DNA of 47,354 nt from a bacterium (GTDB lineage: Bacteria > Chloroflexota > Chloroflexia > Chloroflexales > Kallotenuaceae). The stretch's first letter is position 1. Every line of letters begins with the position of its first letter. The position numbers and the translations under genes are program-made. The notes beneath the pieces were generated by a model. It was not told the DNA's origin. It was given only the letters and a program-made list of their open reading frames with translations, and ran no database searches. The stretch is taken from NCBI GenBank assembly GCA_016781525.1, contig JADDQE010000103.1, positions 1 through 47,354 on the forward strand, in the 5' to 3' direction. Positions 32,326 to 42,208 of the stretch are shown piece by piece.

Positions 32326-32513
32326 CCCGAAATGAACCCCTGGCCATCCCCTTCTCCACGCCCCTTAAGTAGCACTAAGGTCACGTTGTTGGCGGGCGTC
32401 ACAATTTTTATACTGCGCTGAGACACACGCCGCCCAGCTGCTCCTGTCGTGAGCTTGAGCACGCAGGCCAGACCAGCACATATCGACCTGTTATGTCACT
32501 AAGGGGATCCCGC

Positions 32514-34121
32514 ATGCGCTTTCTTCTGGATCAGCGATCCTACGATGACCTGCTCGCCCGCAACGACCACACTCCAGACTGCTATGTCCGCCCTGGCGAA
32601 TATCTGCATCACATGTACGTCGACGGCGTGAAGTATGTCGTCGCCCGGGCCGTCTACGATGGCATCAAGGATGCCCGCGCCAAGGACGACCACGAGGCCT
32701 ACCGACACCTCAACATGCACAAGCAGCAGCTCGACATCCTGGTTGCCGATGCCCAGCGCAACGGCACCCTGAACGGGGCCCGGATGCTTGGCAGCCCGCT
32801 TCCGAGCGATGACGCGGAAAAGAGCTCCGGCAACTCCTTCGTACCGCCGCTGCCGCTGCGGGTCGAAGAGACGGGCCTGAACAAATCGTTCATTCAGGAC
32901 CTGATCCTTCGCTTTATCTATAGCCGCACACGAGCCGCGGGCATGGAGATCGCCAATGAGCTCGGCCTGTACTACAGCGTGATCGATCCGCTGCTGCAAG
33001 AGCTGCGCGGAGCCGACTTCGTGGACATCGCGGGTCAGCGCGGTTTCGGCGATACAAACTACGAGTATATGTTGACGCCGCGCGGCACCCAGGCGGCAGT
33101 TGACGCGATGAGCAAGACGCAGTACAGCGGCCCGGCCCCGGTGCCCTTTCAAGCATATTTGGACTCGGTCAAGGCCCAGACGATCAAGAACATGGTGGTT
33201 ACCCGCCGCAACATCCGGCGGGCATTTAGCGACCTGATCATTAACGACGCAGTACTCAATGAGATTGGACCGGCGGTTAACTCAGCCTCGTCAATCTTTC
33301 TCTTTGGCTATCCCGGTAATGGCAAGACCAGTATCGCCGAGCGCATCACGCGGTTGATGGGCGACCACATCTATCTGCCCTACGCGGTTGAGGCCGGCGG
33401 TCAGATCATTAAGCTCTACGACAACATCGTCCACGAGCTTGCGCCTGAGCCTGTGGACGAGGACGTCCAGTACGACACGCGCTGGGCGCGCATCAAGCGA
33501 CCGGTCGTGGTCGTCGGCGGCGAGCTAACACTGCCCATGCTGGACCTAACCTACAACACGGCTGCTAAGTTCTACGAGGCGCCATTCCAGATGAAGGCGA
33601 ACGGTGGCATCTTCCTGATCGACGACTTCGGCCGCCAGCAGTGCCGTCCAATGGACTTGCTCAACCGATGGATCGTGCCGCTTGAAAAGCGCTATGATTA
33701 TCTGACCACCGTCACCGGCAAGAAGATGGAAATCCCCTTCGACCAGCTGCTGATCTTCTCGACCAACCTCGACCCGAACCAGCTCGCCGACGAGGCGTTC
33801 CTACGCCGTATCAAGTTCAAGATCGAGGTGCGCGACCCCGACGAGTCGCAGTGGCGCCAAATCTGGGGCTTTGTCTGCAAGAGCCGCAAGGTGGAGCTGG
33901 ACCAGAAGGGCCTCGACTACCTAGTAGACAAATGGTACAAGCCCTTCGAGCGTCCGTTCCGCATGTGCCAGCCGCGCGACATCCTTGATCAGATGATCAG
34001 CATCTCAAAATACAACATGGAGCCACCCACCTTTAGCCCGGACCTACTCGATGCCGCCTGCGCTTCTTATTTCGTCAGCAAGGAAGCCAAGAACTTCGGT
34101 GCGAAAGTACGGTTGGAGTAA
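32514..34121 (+). CDS. Winged-helix and AAA ATPase of unknown function
   Basis: Cytosolic P-loop ATPase of 535 residues. The first 110 or so residues show no known domain. Residues about 125-205 look like a winged-helix domain (IQDLILRFIYSRTRAAGMEIANELG and the wing LTPRGTQAA). Walker A GYPGNGKTS lies near 263 and Walker B IFLIDDFGRQ near 366, followed by an arginine-rich FLRRIKFKIEVRD and a C-terminal lid helix. This resembles AAA proteins that sense sequence or secretion substrates, but I cannot assign a role. Of two possible starts, ATG 32514 has AGGGG 7 nt upstream and is preferred over ATG 32493. The gene stands alone between terminators. Confidence 0.8.
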   Translation: MRFLLDQRSYDDLLARNDHTPDCYVRPGEYLHHMYVDGVKYVVARAVYDGIKDARAKDDHEAYRHLNMHKQQLDILVADAQRNGTLNGARMLGSPLPSDDAEKSSGNSFVPPLPLRVEETGLNKSFIQDLILRFIYSRTRAAGMEIANELGLYYSVIDPLLQELRGADFVDIAGQRGFGDTNYEYMLTPRGTQAAVDAMSKTQYSGPAPVPFQAYLDSVKAQTIKNMVVTRRNIRRAFSDLIINDAVLNEIGPAVNSASSIFLFGYPGNGKTSIAERITRLMGDHIYLPYAVEAGGQIIKLYDNIVHELAPEPVDEDVQYDTRWARIKRPVVVVGGELTLPMLDLTYNTAAKFYEAPFQMKANGGIFLIDDFGRQQCRPMDLLNRWIVPLEKRYDYLTTVTGKKMEIPFDQLLIFSTNLDPNQLADEAFLRRIKFKIEVRDPDESQWRQIWGFVCKSRKVELDQKGLDYLVDKWYKPFERPFRMCQPRDILDQMISISKYNMEPPTFSPDLLDAACASYFVSKEAKNFGAKVRLE

Positions 34122-34185
34122 AGCACCCGGTGCCCAATCGTTCGCTGCCGATCCCAAGAGGGCAGCTCGGTCAGAGCCAGATGGA

Positions 34186-34213
34186 CGCCTCCAGAGCAAC
34201 AGCTTTGGAGGCG
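34186..34213. terminator. First of two hairpins between convergent genes
   Basis: CGCCTCCA, 12-nt loop, TGGAGGCG: perfect 8-bp stem about 65 nt beyond the ATPase stop. Confidence 0.4.
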
Positions 34214-34224
34214 GATCAACAAGC

Positions 34225-34261
34225 GGGGGTGACGCCAAGGATTGTTCTTGGCGTCACCCCC
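34225..34261. terminator. Strong bidirectional hairpin between ATPase and VWA operon
   Basis: GGGGGTGACGCCAAG, loop GATTGTT, CTTGGCGTCACCCCC: perfect 15-bp stem, 27 nt from the end of the VWA gene on the minus strand. Probably ends both convergent transcripts. Confidence 0.75.
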
Positions 34262-34287
34262 GCCGCGTGTTCTACGGCCCTCGATAC

Positions 34288-37191
34288 CTATTGCTTCCGC
34301 CGCGCTCGCTCCTTTGCCGCCCGCAGTCTAGCCATAGGATCATCAGCTGCCCCTGGCTCAACTACCTCGCGCGTCTCGGATGGCGCCGGCCGCTCAACTG
34401 GTGGGGAGGCGCGCCAGCTGGGTACAGCCTGGGTTTCTTGTGCCACGCTCACGGGTGGCTCGGCTTCATTACGTCGCGCTCCACGTGTCGCCGCACGCGC
34501 TTTGGCGCGCTGCAGATCGCCGAGCACAGGGGATGGAGCACTTTGCTGAGCTTTACGTGCGGCGAGGCGGCCGGATGCCCACACGCCGGCTTCCACAAAG
34601 TCTCGGCGACGTAGACCAAGCCGACGGACTGCGATATCGAGAGGTAGCAGCAGGGCAGCAAGCAACATCAGCGGCAGACTAATCTCCTGCGCGCGTCGCA
34701 CTGCTGCCAGGTTATGCTCGAAGACGCCAGCCGGAGTTTCAAGCAGTTGACCGCCGGTCTCGGCTGCGATGTTGGCAAGCAGCGCCGGGTTTGCCTGCTG
34801 CTGCCGGTACTCGGGAGAATATGGCACAACGAGGCCGACCATTTGGGTTCCAGCTGGCTGCCCGTTGTTTTGTCCATTGAGCTGCACCAGGTACGAGCCC
34901 GTCGACGGGCTGGGAATCGACGCCTGGAACTGCCCTGGGCCGACCTGCCGCAAGGTCACCTGTTGATCCGAGCCATCTTGCCCGATCAATGTCGCAGTCA
35001 GTGTCGCGTCCGTCAGCGGCTTGCCGTCTTTATCCTTCGCCTCGGCGCTGATAACGGCCTGGGTACCCTCGACGCGCGCCTGGGCGTTAAGCGCGTTTTC
35101 CACGTCGCGCGGCACCGTCCAGCCGACCAGCTGTGCGGCAAATGTGCCAAAATCCTCCCACCGCACCAGGTCACTAGCCCACTGGCCCTTCATATCTGAG
35201 GTCCAGGCGACGGCCCGCCCCAGACCATGCTGCCACTGGGCAAGTACGGGGTCGCCCTGTGGCGAGCGAAGGATCAGCTGAGCCGCATTTTTGAGCTCAG
35301 TGCCATTGTAGCCATAGAGTGAGGGCCAGCCCTGGTCGGTGAGGCCGCGCATGATCGGCGAGTCGCCGACCAGCGTAGGCACAAACTGCTCCTCGATCAG
35401 GTACGAGCCGACGGTTTTGACGGTCTCGTCGACAAAGACCTGCGGCACATCCTCCATATTGGCGACGGGATAGTATCGTCCACCGCCGCGCTCGGCGAGC
35501 TCCTCGAGGTAGGGTGCCGAGCCACCGCCCGCCGCGACCGTCGAGAGCGTAATCCCCTCAGCCCGCAGCTGCTCCGCAATGTCCGTCTGATTTCCACCAG
35601 ACGACCAGCCGTCAGTCAGCAGAATCACGTGCTTGACCTTTGCTTCCGTCTTCTCCAGCGCCTCCTTAGCTGCCAGGAGGCCGCCGCGGACGTTGGTTTG
35701 GCCGTTTGCCGCGACCGGAGACAGGGCCTGCTCGATCTCGGCGAGGCTAGGAACACGGTTCACGTCGACGGCCCAGCGCGGCACATCGTCGAAGGCCACG
35801 ACGCCGAGCTTATCATCGGGTTGGAGCAGCGCGCTGGCCTGAAGCACAGCCTCCTTGGCAATATCGACCTTGACCACGCCGCCGGCTGGCTGCCCACCAC
35901 CCCGCTCCGGATCGTTACAGTGACACGCGGCCATCGAGCCCGACTTATCGATCACAAAGACGATTGCAACGTCGGGCCGTCGATTCTTGTCCTTGACTTC
36001 CATATCAACCGGCAGAGCTGCCTCGATCGGGGTCTTGTTATAGCCACCCATGCCATACGCGCGATCACCACCGAGCATTACCAGGCCGCGACCCAAGTCA
36101 CGCACATACGCTGGAAGGAGCTTCATCGCGGAATTTGGCAGGCGCGCCGCGGGCACATTGGCCAGCACCACCGCGTCGTAGCTACCGAGCTCGGCCAGAT
36201 TCGTCGGCATCGCATCCGGAGCCACTACCAGCGGGTTCATCTGCGCCCCTTCGAGAGCCGTCGCCACATTGCTAGCCTCACCAGGCTTTCCCTCGATAAT
36301 CAGCACACGTGGCTCGCCTTGCACATCGACCAGGGCGCCCGACTGGTTGTTCTGACGTCGCGTATCGTCCGCAACCTCGACCTCGGCGCTGTAGCGGACG
36401 AAACCATCGGCCTCGGCCTCAATCGGAAACTGAAAGGTCTGCCGGCCGGGCTTGAGGTCGACCTGCTGCTCCACCACGACCTGGGAGCCCGAACGAACCC
36501 GGATTGTCGCTTGTGTCGCCACACTCGCTTCGACCGCGACGTCCAGCGGAATCGTCTGCCCTTTGCGTACGGTGGCGGGTGCCCGCAAATCCGACAGCTG
36601 AACCAGGTCGTTGGTTGCTTCGCCGAGCGCCACTACCTCGACCGGCACATTACGAGCTCGGGCGAGATCCAGGGCCGTGCGAATATCGCCTGCGTTCTCT
36701 CCGCCATCCGAGAGCAAGACCAGCCGCTTTTGTGTGTCGGCCGGCAGCAGTGCCAAACCTAGTGTTACCGCCTCGCCGATGTTCGTTCGAGTTGTCACCG
36801 GCGCGGATTGAATTCGGCGCAGGCCTTGCTCCTCCGAAGGTGCTCGCTCTACCAAGGCGTTACCGCCGAAAGCGACGATCGCCGCTTTGTCGCCGTCGGG
36901 CATGGTGCGCAGTGCTGCCTGGATGAACTGCTCCGCACGGGTCCGTTCCTCAGGCGATACCGAGTCCGAGCTATCAACCAGAAAGACCGTGGTCAGCTGA
37001 TCGACACGACGGACGATTTGTGTTCCGGCAAGGGCCCCGACCAGCGACAAGAAAATTAGACCGCGCAGGATCAGACTGCCCCAGAAGCGAGCCGGCGCGA
37101 GCCGTCTTGGGGCCAGCACCGCTAGGAGCAGCAGCGGCACGACAAGCAAGAGGAGCCACAGCGCCGAGGGATATATGAATGTCGCAAACAT
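34288..37191 (-). CDS. Membrane protein with two VWA domains and a glutamine-amidotransferase-like domain (paralogue 2)
   Basis: Large membrane protein of 967 residues. Two N-terminal helices (about 10-28 and 40-57) are followed by VWA domain 1 with metal-site motif DSSDS at 73-77, a beta-sandwich region (about 205-285), a class I amidotransferase-like domain (about 290-395, VLIIEGKPGEAS, GLVMLGGDRAYG), VWA domain 2 with DKSGS near 414, a DPVLAQWQHGLGRAVAWTSD segment, and a last helix near 845 with a basic cytosolic tail. DxSxS motifs are intact in both VWA domains, so both may bind metal. The amidotransferase-like domain shows no clear catalytic Cys and is probably a structural module. Third gene of the operon after the BatA-like protein and the 927-residue paralogue. 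Such proteins accompany MoxR ATPases; function unknown, perhaps assembly or sensing at the membrane. Confidence 0.85.
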   Translation of the reverse strand: MFATFIYPSALWLLLLVVPLLLLAVLAPRRLAPARFWGSLILRGLIFLSLVGALAGTQIVRRVDQLTTVFLVDSSDSVSPEERTRAEQFIQAALRTMPDGDKAAIVAFGGNALVERAPSEEQGLRRIQSAPVTTRTNIGEAVTLGLALLPADTQKRLVLLSDGGENAGDIRTALDLARARNVPVEVVALGEATNDLVQLSDLRAPATVRKGQTIPLDVAVEASVATQATIRVRSGSQVVVEQQVDLKPGRQTFQFPIEAEADGFVRYSAEVEVADDTRRQNNQSGALVDVQGEPRVLIIEGKPGEASNVATALEGAQMNPLVVAPDAMPTNLAELGSYDAVVLANVPAARLPNSAMKLLPAYVRDLGRGLVMLGGDRAYGMGGYNKTPIEAALPVDMEVKDKNRRPDVAIVFVIDKSGSMAACHCNDPERGGGQPAGGVVKVDIAKEAVLQASALLQPDDKLGVVAFDDVPRWAVDVNRVPSLAEIEQALSPVAANGQTNVRGGLLAAKEALEKTEAKVKHVILLTDGWSSGGNQTDIAEQLRAEGITLSTVAAGGGSAPYLEELAERGGGRYYPVANMEDVPQVFVDETVKTVGSYLIEEQFVPTLVGDSPIMRGLTDQGWPSLYGYNGTELKNAAQLILRSPQGDPVLAQWQHGLGRAVAWTSDMKGQWASDLVRWEDFGTFAAQLVGWTVPRDVENALNAQARVEGTQAVISAEAKDKDGKPLTDATLTATLIGQDGSDQQVTLRQVGPGQFQASIPSPSTGSYLVQLNGQNNGQPAGTQMVGLVVPYSPEYRQQQANPALLANIAAETGGQLLETPAGVFEHNLAAVRRAQEISLPLMLLAALLLPLDIAVRRLGLRRRDFVEAGVWASGRLAARKAQQSAPSPVLGDLQRAKARAATRGARRNEAEPPVSVAQETQAVPSWRASPPVERPAPSETREVVEPGAADDPMARLRAAKERARRKQ

Positions 37192-37298
37192 AGCTGTTCA
37201 GCTCCACCGTAGGGACGTTACAAAGGCTTGGGCATCGAGCCGCTGCCAAGGATTCAAGCTACACGCAGGCTGCACGCGCGCACAAAGCTCATCGCCAC

Positions 37299-40082
37299 TC
37301 ATGGCTTTCGAGCATCCGGCTCGGTCGGCCGCTCTACCACGCTGCGTCGCGACCGCCGCCAGTCGTATTGGCTACCCCCCGCTACAGATCCTGAAGAAGC
37401 AGACGACGGTGTGTGCCCCTTTGTTCCCGCTGCTTCATTCTTGCTCGCGGCTGCCAGCTGCTTGGTCTGAGCGCGCCGCTGAAGCAGCCGCTCCGAGCTA
37501 GGCCGAGGAGGACCTCCGGCTCGAGCACGCGTCCAAAGCTCGACCGCTTGCGGGCGCGGCACCAGCAGCCGGCGCACCGCAATATCGATCGGCCATAGCA
37601 GCGCGGCGAGCCAGAGTAAAGGCCAGGTCAGCGGCTGTGAGCGTCGCGTCGCAGCGGGAGGAGTATCCCACACCTGCTCGACAAGCAGATCCACGCGACC
37701 ACCGGTCCTTTGTGCAAGCGTGTTGAGCAGGGCCAGATTGCCGTCTCGCTGCAGGTACTCAGACGACGGCGGCACGACCGCGCCTGTGTGAACCACGCCG
37801 AGCGGCGCTCCATCGCCGCCCTTGACGACGACCTGTGCCTGATAAACTCCCGGCTCGGGCAACGACATCGTCCCTCGATAGCGCCCGGGCTCCACCTCGA
37901 AGAGCGGCACCTCTTGCGCACGCCCGTCAGCGCCGACCACACGTCCGGTCGCCCTGAGTCCGGTCCGCGGGCGGGCGTCGGTCTGTTCTGCTCGCAGATC
38001 GAGTGCGAGCGCAGTGCCTTCGACCCCCGAGCTAGCCTCAAAGCCCTCTGGACTTGGCGCAGGGAGCAGTCCGCCCACGAGCTGTGCGGCAAAGCGGCCA
38101 AAGCCGTCCCACTCGACCCAGTGCTTGGCCCACTGGCCCTGCATGTCGGGCGTCCACGCCGCAGCACGACCTAACCCGTGTTGCCACTGTGCCAGGATCG
38201 GGTCGTCCTCGTCGGACTGCAAGGTCACCTGAGCCGTATCTTTCGGTGTTACCGCGTTATAGCCCAGCAGCGGCGGCACGGCGCGGAGGTCGCGGACCAC
38301 AGGTGCAGGAAAGGTAATCACCGGCGTAAACTCTTTCTCGACGATACCACGGCGTGCAATCCGCAACGACTCATCGAAGAAGAGGCGCGGCACGTCGTTG
38401 AAGTTTTGCACCTCGTAAAAGCGGCCACCTGTCTCAGACGCAATGGCCTTGAGATGGGGATCGTAGTCGTCGATGCCAACAGTCGACAGGGTAATCCCGG
38501 CACTGCGCATGCGCTGAATCACATCGTCGTAATTGCGGTCGGCTTGGCCGTCCGTCAGCAGCACGACATGCTTAACTTTTGCCTGCGCCTGCTCGAGCGC
38601 CTGCGTCGCTGCTTCGAGGCCCGGACGCAAATCTGTGCCGCCACCACCGCCGATGCTGCCGAGATCCTCCAGAAACGTATCGACCGCCGGTTTCTTTTGC
38701 AGCTCCACCGCCCAGCTAGCCGAGGTATCAAAGGCTACTACGCCGATCTGATCGCGCTCGTCCAGCGTGGCGAAGGCTTGGGCAGCGCCCTCCTTCGCAA
38801 GATTTAGCTTCTGCCCGTCCATAGAGCCGGACTCGTCGATCACCAGCACTAGCGCGACATCGGGCTGCACCTTGACACCACGCGTACGCATCGTCACCGG
38901 CAGTGCGGCCTCGACCGGCGTATCGAGATAGCCCCCGGCAGCATAGCTATCCTCGCCACCAACCATCAGGAGCCCACGACCAAGCTCCCGGACATATGCC
39001 GGCAGCAGCTGCCCCGTACGCTCTGGGAGAGCACGGTACGGTACGTCGACCAGCACGATTACGTCGTATGCGTCCATCCCGATCAGTGAGGTAGGCACTC
39101 CATTGGGCGCTACGACCGTAGGATTGAGCTGCGCCGCTCGAAGCGCCGCCTCAAGGTTTGTCGCCCGTCCCGGCGCACCTTCGACCAGCAGCACACGTGG
39201 CTGTCCGCGCACCTCGGTAAAACCAAACTGGACATTGTTAGCGCCCACAGTGTCGTCAGGAGCAGCTATCCGTATCTCCCAGGCATGAAATCCTGGAGCC
39301 GGCGCGGGCACGGTCACCGGAATCTGGTTGAGACCAGCCTCGAGCTGTACGGCTGTCATCAAAATCCGCTGCCGATCGAGTGACACGATGAGCTGCGCCT
39401 CCATAGCGCGGCCGCTACGTGCCTGGACGCTCAGTCGCAGCGACTGGCCCTCACGCGCTCGCGCGGGAGCCACCAGCGTCTCGAGCGCAATATCCTCTGC
39501 TGTCGGCGGCCCGACGAGGGCCACCGTCTCGATCGGGATGCGCGACGCCTGTGCAAGGCTGGCTGCATCTAGCGCACGGCCGCGTGTCTCGGCCCCATCG
39601 GATAAAAGCACGATGCGTTTACGAGTCTCGCCCGGCAACACCGCCAGCGCCAGCTGAAGTGCCCGCCCAATGTCGGTCTGATCACTCGATGGCAGCGCCG
39701 TACTGCGGATGAACTCCCTTTGCTCGGAAGGGGCGCGCTCCACTACGGCGTCAGCGCCAAAGACCACAATCGCCGCTTGGTCGCCTTCCGGCATGTGACG
39801 CAAAGCCGCCTGGATATAGGCGTCGGCTTTGGCGCGCGCGGCGGGCGACACCGAATCTGAGTTGTCGACAACAAACACGGCCGTCGTCCGCACGGCACTT
39901 GTCACGAGCTGTGCACCCGCGAGCGCCAGCGTCAGCATTACCAGCAGCACGGTACGCAGGACGAGGCTAAGCCAGCGCCGCCAAGAAGCACCACGCCAAG
40001 GCCCGCTCAGCCCCAGTAGCCACAGCAGCGGCAGCAGGAGTAGAAGCCACAGGTAGCCTGGCTGGACGAACGAGAAGGGCAT
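37299..40082 (-). CDS. Membrane protein with two VWA domains and a glutamine-amidotransferase-like domain (paralogue 1)
   Basis: A 927-residue paralogue of the next gene with the same domain order: two N-terminal helices, VWA 1 (DNSDS near 73), beta-sandwich, amidotransferase-like domain (VLLVEGAPGRATN, GLLMVGGEDSYAAGG), VWA 2 (DESGS near 415), the DPILAQWQHGLGRAAAWTPD segment, a final helix near 824 and a hydrophilic Arg/Ser-rich tail. The tail is the least similar part of the pair. The ATG lies three bases after the stop of the BatA-like gene, so translation is probably coupled. The two paralogues most likely arose by tandem duplication. Confidence 0.85.
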   Translation of the reverse strand: MPFSFVQPGYLWLLLLLPLLWLLGLSGPWRGASWRRWLSLVLRTVLLVMLTLALAGAQLVTSAVRTTAVFVVDNSDSVSPAARAKADAYIQAALRHMPEGDQAAIVVFGADAVVERAPSEQREFIRSTALPSSDQTDIGRALQLALAVLPGETRKRIVLLSDGAETRGRALDAASLAQASRIPIETVALVGPPTAEDIALETLVAPARAREGQSLRLSVQARSGRAMEAQLIVSLDRQRILMTAVQLEAGLNQIPVTVPAPAPGFHAWEIRIAAPDDTVGANNVQFGFTEVRGQPRVLLVEGAPGRATNLEAALRAAQLNPTVVAPNGVPTSLIGMDAYDVIVLVDVPYRALPERTGQLLPAYVRELGRGLLMVGGEDSYAAGGYLDTPVEAALPVTMRTRGVKVQPDVALVLVIDESGSMDGQKLNLAKEGAAQAFATLDERDQIGVVAFDTSASWAVELQKKPAVDTFLEDLGSIGGGGGTDLRPGLEAATQALEQAQAKVKHVVLLTDGQADRNYDDVIQRMRSAGITLSTVGIDDYDPHLKAIASETGGRFYEVQNFNDVPRLFFDESLRIARRGIVEKEFTPVITFPAPVVRDLRAVPPLLGYNAVTPKDTAQVTLQSDEDDPILAQWQHGLGRAAAWTPDMQGQWAKHWVEWDGFGRFAAQLVGGLLPAPSPEGFEASSGVEGTALALDLRAEQTDARPRTGLRATGRVVGADGRAQEVPLFEVEPGRYRGTMSLPEPGVYQAQVVVKGGDGAPLGVVHTGAVVPPSSEYLQRDGNLALLNTLAQRTGGRVDLLVEQVWDTPPAATRRSQPLTWPLLWLAALLWPIDIAVRRLLVPRPQAVELWTRARAGGPPRPSSERLLQRRAQTKQLAAASKNEAAGTKGHTPSSASSGSVAGGSQYDWRRSRRSVVERPTEPDARKP

Positions 40083-40085
40083 CAG

Positions 40086-41987
40086 CTACGCGCCAGCACG
40101 ACGCGCAGCACTCCTGCGCGTTCCAGTCCAGCGCTCACGCAGCCAAGCAAGCGCGCTACGCTGATACACAAGCCACTCGACGACCAGCAGAATGAGGGCG
40201 ATCCACGCCAGCCAGCGCCACAGCTCGGAGCGCCCCGTCCGCTCCTGAGCACTCGCCACCACTCGGCCGCCTGACTGGAACAGGTTGAGCTGCTGACGCG
40301 GCTCGACGCGTGACTCCTCGGCGTTCTGCAAATTGACTGCGACCCCGCGTGTCATCGGCTGCGCACCGTCGCGCTCGACCCGCACCGTGTACACCCCGAG
40401 CGCATCAGTGTCCGCGTAGACCGCCTGGTTATTTTCAGGTGTAAGCCTTGTCGCTACGCCTGCGGGATTAGTGATGATGACGCTTGTGGCATCCGGCGGG
40501 ACAGGCACGACAATCGGTTGCCCCGGCTGTAACGCCGCTGCCTCGCCGCCCTGCCCCGGTGCGAGGTAACCGGCGAGGTTTGCCATCAGCACCGGAAAAG
40601 CCACTTGCAGCGGAAGATCCGAGCTCTGAAGCGCGAAGGAGAGCACTCCGATGCGCCGGCCGTTTTGCTCGCCGACGAGCAGGAGCGGCCCGCCGTCGCT
40701 GTCAATCACCGTGCGGGCCCAGACAGGCTTGCTGATCTGGGCAGCACGCAGCAAATTAATCTCAGACACTGCCACGTTACGCAGGAGCGGCTCGTTGCCG
40801 GTCGCTGGCCGTGGCGCCGGAAACTCGATCCCACCGGTCACCGAAAAGAGCTCAGTTGAGCCCAACGGCCCAATAAAAAGCAGGTTGCCTGGCGGCAGCG
40901 GCTCAGGCGTGATCCCATCGAGCACCGTTAAGGCAGCGGTATCGGTAAACGTGGTGGTCGTCGTGGGCACCGTCGACACCTGTAGACCCGGCAGCAGCCC
41001 AAATGCGGTCTCCAAGAAGCGGTTTCCGTCCGTCATAATCCGAATAGTCGCCTTGTCGGTCCCGACACTGGTAGCCCAAGCCCGGTCGTCGAGCGGGAGC
41101 GCATCGTCGCCTTCGAGCCGGGCGCTTGCCTGGCGCACCGTTGCGGGAACCTCCGCGACAATCGACCGATCTTGGCCAGGGTCGAGCGTGAGATCATACG
41201 CATTGAACAGCTGGCCGTCGAGCTCGACAATCATCCGCCGCTGGACAGGGGCATTGCCGTAGTTCGTCGCCTGGGCGAACAGAGTCTGACCACCCTGCCC
41301 CGGTTGGAGCACGAACGCCGAGATTGCCACATTATCGCCACGCGAGCCGATCGGGAAGAACTGCACTGCAGCTGGCAGCGCCGCTTGATCCGGGATGGAA
41401 ACCCGACCATCGGAGATAATCGCCACCTCGCTCTCGAACTCGCGCGCTGCGAGTGCTCCAGCCAGAGCTAGTGCCTGACGTAGGTCACTGCCACCGCCAT
41501 TACGAATCGCGAGGTCTTCGACGGCACGCCGCAGCTCACGTCGATCACTCGAGGCGGATACTGGCACCTCCATCTGGCCGCCGACCGCGATAACTGTTGC
41601 ACGCCCGCCATCCGGCAGCTGTTCGATCAGGCGGAGCGCCTCGCGTTTTGCGGCTTGCAAGCGCGTGCCGTCCGCGTCGGTCGCCGCCATGCTCGCCGAC
41701 CGATCAATGATCAGAATCAGGTTTTTGCCAGAAATGCCAGTTGTAAGCAGGTAGGGCCGCGCAAGGGCGAAGATCAGGGCCAGCAGGAGCAAGAGCTGCA
41801 GCAGCAGCAACATATTACGGCGCAGCTTCTGCCAGGGAGCATTCGCCTCGACATCACGTACCATGCGCTGCCACAAGAACGTCGACGCGACGACACGCTC
41901 CTCACGCCGTAGCTTGAGCAGATACATCGCGATGATTAGGGGAACAAGCGCTGCGAGTCCGAACGCAAGCGGAGCCAGAAAACCCAT
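40086..41987 (-). CDS. BatA-like membrane protein with VWA domain
   Basis: Membrane protein of 633 residues beginning with the aerotolerance-regulator N-terminal domain: a helix, a short YLLKLRREE loop, then LLLLLQLLLLLALIFALARP. The VWA domain follows with DRSAS near 96 (the DxSxS metal site). The middle holds beta-rich and amidotransferase-like parts, and the C-terminus has a helix near 590-612 (LAWIALILLVVEWLVY) with a basic tail. The frame opens at 42068, but ATG 41987, with AGGA 6 nt upstream, starts exactly at the conserved MGFLAPLAFG. First gene of the operon. MoxR/BatA systems couple an AAA ATPase to membrane VWA proteins; the cognate moxR and DUF58 genes lie 4 kb away at 44729-46706. 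Confidence 0.85.
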   Translation of the reverse strand: MGFLAPLAFGLAALVPLIIAMYLLKLRREERVVASTFLWQRMVRDVEANAPWQKLRRNMLLLLQLLLLLALIFALARPYLLTTGISGKNLILIIDRSASMAATDADGTRLQAAKREALRLIEQLPDGGRATVIAVGGQMEVPVSASSDRRELRRAVEDLAIRNGGGSDLRQALALAGALAAREFESEVAIISDGRVSIPDQAALPAAVQFFPIGSRGDNVAISAFVLQPGQGGQTLFAQATNYGNAPVQRRMIVELDGQLFNAYDLTLDPGQDRSIVAEVPATVRQASARLEGDDALPLDDRAWATSVGTDKATIRIMTDGNRFLETAFGLLPGLQVSTVPTTTTTFTDTAALTVLDGITPEPLPPGNLLFIGPLGSTELFSVTGGIEFPAPRPATGNEPLLRNVAVSEINLLRAAQISKPVWARTVIDSDGGPLLLVGEQNGRRIGVLSFALQSSDLPLQVAFPVLMANLAGYLAPGQGGEAAALQPGQPIVVPVPPDATSVIITNPAGVATRLTPENNQAVYADTDALGVYTVRVERDGAQPMTRGVAVNLQNAEESRVEPRQQLNLFQSGGRVVASAQERTGRSELWRWLAWIALILLVVEWLVYQRSALAWLRERWTGTRRSAARRAGA

Positions 41988-42088
41988 ATGCTGTCCTATC
42001 GACGGGGCGATGAGTCCAATATCGTTATGAGCTATAAGACGAACGTCTGGCTTGAAAGTTCCAGGCAACGTCTACCATCCGCTGTTCC

Positions 42089-42118
42089 ATTGTACAGCGC
42101 CGAACAGCTTGGGAACAA
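42089..42118 (-). promoter_or_regulatory. Possible promoter of the VWA operon
   Basis: On the minus strand TTGTTC (42118-42113), an 18-base spacer and TACAAT (42094-42089), about 95 bases before the BatA-like ATG. The -10 is good and the -35 weak. The surrounding 221-bp gap holds no gene. Confidence 0.35.
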
Positions 42119-42208
42119 CCGGAAAATGGCTGAGGCGCAGGTGATAGCAGGTGGACGGGCAGCGGCCGGCAAGCTCAGGCCTAGCATTAGCGTGGATTCA
42201 CGTTGCAC

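Noticed and set aside
35629-36762. Long plus-strand frame (377 codons) opposite the VWA gene
   Set aside because: It is antisense to the VWA protein, has biased composition typical of GC-rich shadow frames and no domain features.
34288-41987. Adhesin or toxin-delivery cluster
   Set aside because: VWA domains with BatA-type N-terminal helices and a nearby MoxR/DUF58 pair fit the Bat/MoxR class better; no secretion or toxin domains were seen.
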